Shown here: piece by piece, positions 1 to 4,127 of the stretch
How positions within the stretch are numbered: the stretch's first letter is position 1
Layout: each line of letters begins with the position of its first letter
Source: an uncultured beta proteobacterium
Lineage (GTDB): Bacteria; Pseudomonadota; Gammaproteobacteria; Burkholderiales; Burkholderiaceae_C
Assembly (NCBI GenBank): GCA_903928325.1
Contig: CAIYQF010000414.1
Location: 1-5,209 of the forward strand
DNA length: 5,209 nt
Direction of reading: 5' to 3'
Notes under the pieces: model-generated
Database searches by the model: none
What the model was told of the DNA's origin: nothing
What the model saw: only the letters and a program-made list of their open reading frames with translations
Position numbers and translations under genes: made by a program

Positions 1-921
1 AAGTTTGAAGAGTTTGAGACCAAGATGCGGCAGGCCATTTTTGTGTCCGCCACCCCCGCGCAGTGGGAAAAAGACCATGCCGGCCAGGTGGTGGAGCAAT
101 TGGTGCGCCCCACCGGCCTGGTGGACCCGGAGGTGGAGGTGCGCCCCGCCACCACGCAGGTGGACGACGTGCTGCAAGAAATCCGCATCCGTGTCGAAAA
201 GAACGAGCGCGTGCTGATCACTACGCTAACCAAGCGCATGGCCGAGCAACTGACCGACTACTTGAGCGATAACGGCGTGAAAGTGCGCTACCTGCACAGC
301 GACGTGGACACCGTGGAGCGCGTGGAGATCTTGCGTGACCTGCGCCTGGGCACGTTTGACGTGCTGGTGGGCATCAACCTGCTGCGCGAGGGCCTGGATA
401 TACCGGAGGTGTCACTGGTGGCAATTCTGGACGCGGACAAAGAGGGCTTTTTGCGCTCCGAGCGCTCTCTTATCCAAACCATAGGCCGCGCCGCCCGCAA
501 TTTGGAGGGCCGGGCGATTTTGTACGCCGACAAAATCACCGACTCCATGGCACGCGCCATGGGCGAGACCGAGCGACGGCGCAAAAAGCAGGTGGCCCAC
601 AACTTGGAGCGTGGCATCACCCCGCGCGCCATCGTGAAAAAGGTGCGCGATCTGATTGACGGCGTGTACAGCGAAAAAGCGGGCAAGGAAGCCGAGCGAT
701 TGGAGCGCGACGCCCTGCAGCGCGCGCAGGTGGAAGACATGAGCGAGAAGGACATTTCGCGTGAAATCAAGCGCCTGGAGAAGCTCATGATGGAGCACGC
801 CCGCAACCTGGAGTTCGAAAAGGCAGCCCGGGTTCGGGACCAGTTAGCCATCCTCAAAGCGCAGGCTTTTGGCGCGCCGGGGCTGGACAATGTGGTGGTT
901 TTGCCTCTGAAGGCGGGCTAG
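1..921 (+). CDS. uvrB: UvrABC system protein B, C-terminal part (5' end outside the window)
   Basis: UvrB is the damage-verifying helicase-like subunit of cytoplasmic nucleotide excision repair. It is loaded on DNA by UvrA and then recruits UvrC for incision. The window shows 306 residues ending at TAG 919-921. Since UvrB is usually about 670-700 residues, a little under half is visible. Counting from the first visible codon, helicase motif III SATP is at 16-19, the second RecA-like domain begins near RVLITTLTKRMAEQL (70-84), motif V VGINLLREGLDIPEVSLV is at 123-140, and motif VI QTIGRAARN at 159-167 carries the arginines that contact ATP. A C-terminal UVR domain spans about 249-284 (EIKRLEKLMMEHARNLEFEKAA), the element that binds UvrC. 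A short tail of about 16 residues (GAPGLDNVVVLPLKAG) follows it. The frame is open to the left edge, so the ATG at 25 is internal and not the start. The Walker A part and beta-hairpin lie outside the window. The gene points toward the isc operon, 103 nt away, with no convincing terminator between them. Confidence 0.98.
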   Translation, partial: KFEEFETKMRQAIFVSATPAQWEKDHAGQVVEQLVRPTGLVDPEVEVRPATTQVDDVLQEIRIRVEKNERVLITTLTKRMAEQLTDYLSDNGVKVRYLHSDVDTVERVEILRDLRLGTFDVLVGINLLREGLDIPEVSLVAILDADKEGFLRSERSLIQTIGRAARNLEGRAILYADKITDSMARAMGETERRRKKQVAHNLERGITPRAIVKKVRDLIDGVYSEKAGKEAERLERDALQRAQVEDMSEKDISREIKRLEKLMMEHARNLEFEKAARVRDQLAILKAQAFGAPGLDNVVVLPLKAG

Positions 922-933
922 TTTTTACCTTGT

Positions 934-945
934 GACCGTTCGGTC
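934..945. repeat. Perfect inverted repeat GACCG-TT-CGGTC, possible operator or small hairpin
   Basis: Two 5-bp arms (934-938 and 941-945) are perfect inverted complements around TT. With one bulge the pairing extends outward (GT at 932-933 with AC at 947-948). As RNA this would make a short GACC/GGTC stem with a GUUC loop just after the uvrB stop. No T-run follows, so it is a poor intrinsic terminator. As DNA, GTGACC-N4-GGTCTA (932-947) resembles the TAGACC-N4-GGTCTA palindromes bound by NemR-type TetR-family repressors, matching 10 of 12 fixed positions. That comparison is from memory and function is unproven. It lies roughly 40 bp upstream of the putative isc -10 box. Confidence 0.4.
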
Positions 946-977
946 TACTTACCCGAGCAAAACAGTAGGATGATGGG

Positions 978-983
978 TATACT
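978..983 (+). promoter_or_regulatory. Putative sigma-70 -10 box (TATACT) of the isc operon promoter
   Basis: TATACT matches the TATAAT consensus at five of six positions. Transcription would then start near 989-991, leaving a leader of roughly 35 nt before iscR. The best-spaced -35 position (about 955-960, GAGCAA) is poor, so the promoter may be intrinsically weak or depend on another factor. TTGACC at 983-988 looks like a -35 but has no suitable -10 about 17 bp downstream. The hexamer overlaps the left edge of the IscR operator by five bases, which fits repression by blocking RNA polymerase. The promoter is inferred from sequence only. Confidence 0.6.
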
Positions 984-1003
984 TGACCCGCTTAGTCAAC
1001 TAA
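979..1003 (+). promoter_or_regulatory. Type 1 IscR operator
   Basis: This 25-bp imperfect palindrome has half-sites ATACTTGAC (979-987) and GTCAACTAA (995-1003). The right half read in reverse complement is TTAGTTGAC, identical to the left half at seven of nine positions. By hand alignment, 20 of 25 positions agree with the E. coli type 1 IscR consensus (ATASYYGAC on the left, AGTCRRSTAT on the right). Four of the five mismatches are in the centre. Type 1 sites are bound by [2Fe-2S]-IscR, which represses the isc promoter when clusters are sufficient. The site lies just upstream of iscR and overlaps the putative -10, so autorepression of the operon is the natural reading. I see only one such site here, whereas the E. 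coli isc promoter has two. Confidence 0.85.
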
Positions 1004-1013
1004 ACCCGTTTCC

Positions 1014-1018
1014 AGGAG
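1014..1018 (+). promoter_or_regulatory. Shine-Dalgarno of iscR (AGGAG)
   Basis: AGGAG lies six nucleotides before the ATG at 1025, an ideal arrangement. It fixes the iscR start and excludes the out-of-frame ATGs at 970 and 973 in the leader. Confidence 0.85.
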
Positions 1019-1024
1019 TTTGCC

Positions 1025-1561
1025 ATGCGTCTCACCACCAAAGGCCGCTTTGCCGTCACCGCCATGATCGACTTGGGCCTGCGCCAAAGCGGCGGGCCAG
1101 TCACCCTGGCAGCCATCAGCCAGCGCCAGCAAATTTCGCTTTCTTATTTGGAGCAACTCTTTGGCAAGTTGCGCCGCAACGAGCTGGTCGAATCCACCCG
1201 GGGCCCTGGCGGCGGCTACACGCTGGCGCGCAAGGCCACTGACATCACGGTGGCCGACATCATCGTCTCGGTAGACGAACCACTGGACGCCACCCAGTGC
1301 GCCGGCAAGGAAAACTGCTTGGGCGAGGGCAGCCGTTGCATGACGCACGACCTTTGGGCCACGCTGAACCTGCGCATGGTGGAGTTTTTGAGTTCGGTCA
1401 CCCTGCAAAAGCTGGTCGATGACCAGCTGGCCAAAGGCCTGCAGGTCGAAGAAAAACCCAGCATCAAGCGTGCTATTTCCGCGCTACCTTTGTCGCAGCC
1501 CATTCGTATCAACGCACCCAACTCGGTGTTTGCCCTGGGTAACGCGTTTTCCAAAGGCTAA
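1025..1561 (+). CDS. iscR: Fe-S cluster-sensing transcriptional regulator IscR
   Basis: IscR is an Rrf2-family winged-helix regulator that binds a [2Fe-2S] cluster. The holo form represses the isc operon, and both forms regulate other genes. The 178-residue product opens with MRLTTKGRFAVTAMIDLGL and carries the recognition region ISLSYLEQLFGKLRRNELV (37-55) and the wing RGPGGGYTLA (59-68), all diagnostic. The cluster ligands appear as C92, C98, C105 and H108. In E. coli they are C92, C98, C104 and H107, so there is one extra residue between the second and third cysteines. The product is about 16 residues longer than the 162-residue E. coli protein, the excess being a C-terminal tail ending PNSVFALGNAFSKG. 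The start is set by AGGAG at 1014-1018. As first gene of the operon with a type 1 operator in front, it should be autoregulated. The gap to iscS is 47 nt. Confidence 0.98.
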   Translation: MRLTTKGRFAVTAMIDLGLRQSGGPVTLAAISQRQQISLSYLEQLFGKLRRNELVESTRGPGGGYTLARKATDITVADIIVSVDEPLDATQCAGKENCLGEGSRCMTHDLWATLNLRMVEFLSSVTLQKLVDDQLAKGLQVEEKPSIKRAISALPLSQPIRINAPNSVFALGNAFSKG

Positions 1562-1574
1562 GACGCCTGCGCTA

Positions 1575-1583
1575 CCCCCCCCC
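1575..1583 (+). repeat. Homopolymer tract of nine C in the iscR-iscS gap
   Basis: An uninterrupted run of nine C sits 26-34 nt upstream of the iscS ATG and 14 nt after the iscR stop. It is noncoding, so a length change would not shift a reading frame. It could be a slippage-prone site, a C-rich leader segment with a role in mRNA, or a sequencing artefact. The sequence alone does not decide. Confidence 0.9.
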
Positions 1584-1608
1584 ACCTAACCGATTGACAG
1601 AGAACCCC

Positions 1609-2829
1609 ATGGACGCTACGCCCCACTTTCCCATTTACATGGACTACAGCGCCACCAACCCCTGCGACGAGCGGGTGGTGGACGCCATGGTGCCCTGGTT
1701 GCGCACCCATTTCGGCAACCCTGCCTCCCGCAGCCACGCCTGGGGCTGGGAAGCCGAAGAGGCGGTGGAGAACGCACGCGGCCAAGTGGCGGCGCTGATC
1801 GGCGCCGATCCGCGTGAAATTGTCTGGACTTCTGGCGCCACCGAATCCAACAACCTGGCCATCAAAGGCGCAGCGCATTTTTACAAGGGCAAGGGCAAGC
1901 ACCTGATTACGGTGAAAACCGAGCACAAGGCGGTGCTCGACACCTGCCGCGAGCTGGAGCGCCAGGGTTTTGAAGTCACTTACCTGGATGTGCAAGAAGA
2001 CGGCCTGCTGGACCTGGAAGTCTTCAAAGCCGCCATCCGCCCGGACACGATTCTGGCCAGCGTCATGTTTGTGAACAACGAGATAGGCGTAATTCAGGAC
2101 ATCGAGGCCATTGGCACGGTTTGCCGCGAAAAAGGCGTGATCTTCCATGTGGACGCCGCGCAGGCCACGGGGCGGGTGGCGTTTGATTTGTCGCAGATGC
2201 CTGTGGATTTAATGAGCCTGACCTCGCACAAGACCTACGGCCCCAAGGGCATTGGCGCTTTGTTTGTGCGCCGCAAGCCGCGTATCCGGCTGGAAGCGCA
2301 AATGCACGGCGGCGGCCACGAGCGCGGCATGCGCAGCGGCACCTTGCCCACGCACCAGATCGTGGGCATGGGCGAGGCCTACCGCATTGCCAAGGAAGAA
2401 ATGGCCGCCGAGAACGTGCGCATCCGGGCCTTGCACGACCGCATGCTGGCGGGCCTGGCCGATGTGGAGCAGGTGTTCATCAACGGCAACCTGGAAAAGC
2501 GCGTGCCGCACAACCTGAACATGAGCTTTAACTATGTGGAGGGCGAGTCGCTCATCATGGGCATCAAAGGTTTGGCGGTATCGTCCGGTTCTGCTTGCAC
2601 CTCCGCCAGCTTGGAGCCCAGCTACGTGCTGCGCGCCCTGGGCCGCAGTGACGAGCTGGCCCACAGCAGCCTGCGCATGACGATTGGCCGTTGGACCACC
2701 GAGGCCGAAATCGACTACGCGGTAGAGACCATCAAGCTCAATGTTGCCAAGCTGCGCGACCTGAGCCCCTTGTGGGACATGTACAAGGAAGGCATTGACA
2801 TCTCCACCATCCAGTGGGCGGCGCACTGA
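1609..2829 (+). CDS. iscS: Cysteine desulfurase IscS
   Basis: IscS is a PLP-dependent class V aminotransferase-fold enzyme. It converts L-cysteine to alanine and holds the sulfur as an enzyme persulfide, which it passes to IscU and to other acceptors such as tRNA thiolation proteins. From the ATG at 1609 the product has 406 residues, against 404 in E. coli. Visible key sites are H106 in TEHKAVLDT, N157-E158 in VNNEIG, D182-Q185 in HVDAAQ, the Schiff-base lysine K208 in SHKTYGPKGIG, and the persulfide cysteine C330 in SSGSACTSAS on the mobile loop. The C-terminus PLWDMYKEGIDISTIQW is the IscS signature that contacts IscU. An in-frame TTG at 1594 would add five residues (MTENP), but ATG 1609 leaves only a five-residue lead over E. 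coli and is preferred. No strong Shine-Dalgarno precedes it, only CAGAGAA at 1599-1604. The N-terminal segment reads SATNPCDERV where E. coli has SATTPVDPRV, giving an extra cysteine, C19. Confidence 0.98.
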   Translation: MDATPHFPIYMDYSATNPCDERVVDAMVPWLRTHFGNPASRSHAWGWEAEEAVENARGQVAALIGADPREIVWTSGATESNNLAIKGAAHFYKGKGKHLITVKTEHKAVLDTCRELERQGFEVTYLDVQEDGLLDLEVFKAAIRPDTILASVMFVNNEIGVIQDIEAIGTVCREKGVIFHVDAAQATGRVAFDLSQMPVDLMSLTSHKTYGPKGIGALFVRRKPRIRLEAQMHGGGHERGMRSGTLPTHQIVGMGEAYRIAKEEMAAENVRIRALHDRMLAGLADVEQVFINGNLEKRVPHNLNMSFNYVEGESLIMGIKGLAVSSGSACTSASLEPSYVLRALGRSDELAHSSLRMTIGRWTTEAEIDYAVETIKLNVAKLRDLSPLWDMYKEGIDISTIQWAAH

Positions 2830-2867
2830 TCGCGCTGCGTCCAGATTTCCACGATTTATCTGTATTG

Positions 2868-2873
2868 AAGAGG
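2868..2873 (+). promoter_or_regulatory. Shine-Dalgarno of iscU (AAGAGG)
   Basis: AAGAGG ends ten nucleotides before the ATG at 2884, slightly long but workable spacing. It is clearly better than anything before iscS, iscA, hscB or hscA, which fits a need for abundant scaffold protein. It supports the ATG at 2884, as does the conserved start MAYSEKVIDHYENPRNVGSF. Confidence 0.65.
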
Positions 2874-2883
2874 TAACAACGCA

Positions 2884-3270
2884 ATGGCTTATTCCGAAAA
2901 AGTGATTGACCACTACGAAAACCCCCGCAACGTGGGCAGCTTTGAAAAAGGCGACGACTCGGTCGGCACCGGCATGGTGGGTGCACCGGCCTGTGGCGAT
3001 GTGATGAAACTGCAAATCAAGGTCAACCCGCTGACCGGTGTGATTGAAGACGCGCGCTTCAAGACCTACGGCTGCGGCTCGGCGATTGCATCGAGCTCGC
3101 TGGTGACTGAATGGGTCAAAGGCAAAACCCTGGACGAGGCGGCAGCCCTGAAAAACAGCCAGATTGCCGAAGAGCTGGCGCTGCCGCCGGTCAAAATCCA
3201 CTGCTCCATCCTGGCCGAAGACGCCATCAAGGCGGCCGTGGACGACTACAAGAAAAAACACCTGAACTGA
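2884..3270 (+). CDS. iscU: Fe-S cluster assembly scaffold IscU
   Basis: IscU is the cytosolic scaffold on which sulfur from IscS and iron are assembled into [2Fe-2S] (and then [4Fe-4S]) clusters, before HscA/HscB-driven transfer. The 128-residue product matches E. coli IscU in length (also 128) and very closely in sequence. The cluster ligands are all present: C37 in GAPACGDVM with the facilitating D39, C64 in KTYGCGSAIASS, and H106-C107 in KIHCSIL. The HscA-recognition motif LPPVK is at 100-104, just before the last ligands. Positions from C64 on are one higher than in E. coli because the loop KVNPLTGVIEDARF carries one more residue than KVNDEGIIEDARF; the shorter C-terminus (YKKKHLN) compensates. 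It follows iscS after 54 nt with its own good ribosome binding site, and its stop TGA (3268-3270) is one base before the iscA ATG. Confidence 0.99.
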   Translation: MAYSEKVIDHYENPRNVGSFEKGDDSVGTGMVGAPACGDVMKLQIKVNPLTGVIEDARFKTYGCGSAIASSSLVTEWVKGKTLDEAAALKNSQIAEELALPPVKIHCSILAEDAIKAAVDDYKKKHLN

Positions 3271-3271
3271 T

Positions 3272-3595
3272 ATGGCCGTCTCCCTGACCGAAGCCGCCGC
3301 ACGGCACGTTACCCGCTACCTGACCAAGCGCGGCAAAGGTGTGGGCGTGCGTCTGGGCGTCAAAACCACCGGCTGCTCGGGCTTGGCCTACCAGCTTGAG
3401 TACGTTGACGAACTCGCGCCCGAAGATGTGATTTTTGAAGGCCATGGCGTCAAAGTGCTGGTCGACCCCAAAAGCCTGGCCTATATCGACGGCACCGAGT
3501 TGGACTTTGTGCGCGAGGGCCTGAACGAAGGCTTTCGCTTCAACAACCCCAACGAGCGCGACAAGTGCGGCTGCGGCGAATCTTTCCGGGTGTGA
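3272..3595 (+). CDS. iscA: A-type Fe-S carrier protein IscA
   Basis: IscA is a small HesB/IscA-family protein that binds iron or a cluster and helps deliver clusters, particularly [4Fe-4S], to apo-targets. The product has 107 residues, the same as E. coli IscA. The three conserved cysteine ligands are at the usual positions: C35 in TTGCSGLAY, and C99 and C101 in the C-terminal motif DKCGCGESF. MAVSLTEAAARHV at the N-terminus is typical of IscA rather than ErpA or SufA, and the operon position agrees. The ATG lies one base after the iscU stop (TGATATG). No clear Shine-Dalgarno is visible in the A-rich end of iscU, so translation is probably coupled to iscU. The stop is 10 nt before the hscB start. 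Confidence 0.97.
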   Translation: MAVSLTEAAARHVTRYLTKRGKGVGVRLGVKTTGCSGLAYQLEYVDELAPEDVIFEGHGVKVLVDPKSLAYIDGTELDFVREGLNEGFRFNNPNERDKCGCGESFRV

Positions 3596-3605
3596 CCGTT
3601 TTCTT

Positions 3606-4121
3606 GTGAACCTGCAAACCGACGACTTTGCGCTGTTTGGCCTGACGCCGCAGTTTGCCCAGGACAAGGCCGCACTGGACGCCCAGTGGAAGCTGCTGCA
3701 AGCCCAGGCCCACCCCGACAAGTTTGCCGCCCAGGGGGCCGCCGCCCAGCGCGTGGCCATGCAATGGTCCGCGCGCATCAACGAGGCCTACCGGCGCCTG
3801 AAAGACCCGCTGACCCGCGCCGCCTACCTGTGTGAATTGAACGGCGCGCCCATCAACGCCCACAGCAATACCGCCATGCCAGCGAGCTTTTTGGTGCAGC
3901 AAATCGAATGGCGCGAAGCACTGGACGAGGCGAATACCGCGTCTGAGGTGGAGGCGCTGCTGGATTCGGTCAACGCCGCGAAAATGGGCTTGTTGGCGGA
4001 ATGCGCGCAACTGCTGGACGTGCAGCACGACTTTGCGGCAGCAGTGCTGCCGGTGCGCTGCCTGATGTTTATTGACAAATTTGCCCACGACCTGAACCAG
4101 CGCCTGGATGCGCTTGCATAA
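3606..4121 (+). CDS. hscB: Fe-S co-chaperone HscB (J-domain protein)
   Basis: HscB is a DnaJ-type co-chaperone that binds IscU, brings it to the Hsp70 HscA and stimulates HscA ATPase activity for cluster release. The product has 171 residues, equal to E. coli HscB. The J-domain covers about 1-78, opening DDFALFGLTPQF, with the essential HPD at 36-38 (QAHPDKFA) and INEAYRRLKDPLTRAAYL at 58-75. The C-terminal helical domain (about 90-171) includes the IscU-binding helix ASFLVQQIEWREALDEA (93-109). L96, E101, R103 and E104 align with E. coli L92, E97, R99 and E100; V97 replaces M93 and I100 replaces L96. F155 aligns with F153. The start is a GTG at 3606, 10 nt after the iscA stop. No ATG fits, and the next in-frame ATG (codon 52) would delete the HPD. 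No convincing Shine-Dalgarno is seen, suggesting coupling to iscA. Confidence 0.96.
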   Translation: MNLQTDDFALFGLTPQFAQDKAALDAQWKLLQAQAHPDKFAAQGAAAQRVAMQWSARINEAYRRLKDPLTRAAYLCELNGAPINAHSNTAMPASFLVQQIEWREALDEANTASEVEALLDSVNAAKMGLLAECAQLLDVQHDFAAAVLPVRCLMFIDKFAHDLNQRLDALA

Positions 4122-4127
4122 ACCATC

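Noticed and set aside
288..890. Antisense frame of 200 codons opposite uvrB
   Set aside because: Ser/Arg-rich translation without motifs. The sense strand encodes helicase motifs V and VI and the UVR domain.
901..930. Possible intrinsic terminator for uvrB (stem GCCT-CTGA-AGGC at 903-914, T5 at 922-926)
   Set aside because: The stem is only four strong pairs, lies inside the coding end, and the T-run does not follow it directly.
970..1242. + strand frame starting at ATG 970, upstream of and overlapping iscR out of frame
   Set aside because: It begins in the promoter/operator, has no ribosome binding site and gives an unrecognisable translation. As the predicted transcript starts near 990, this ATG would not even be transcribed from the isc promoter.
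1555..1568. Small hairpin AGGC-N6-GCCT across the iscR stop
   Set aside because: Only four pairs and no T-run; not distinguishable from chance in GC-rich DNA.
1594..1608. In-frame TTG at 1594 as the iscS start
   Set aside because: ATG at 1609 agrees better with family N-termini, is the stronger codon and needs no five-residue extension. Neither start has a strong Shine-Dalgarno, so the TTG is not strictly excluded.
2842..2862. Inverted repeat CAGAT / ATCTG in the iscS-iscU gap
   Set aside because: A five-pair AT-containing stem with an 11-nt loop is expected by chance and has no T-run. It does not support a terminator or riboswitch.
2209..3261. Long open frame on the - strand (350 codons) across the end of iscS and iscU
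   Set aside because: It spans two well-supported genes and the gap between them, has no domain and reads as a mirror of their biased codons.
3540..4088. Antisense frame of 182 codons opposite hscB
   Set aside because: Shadow of hscB. The sense frame has the HPD motif and the full family length.
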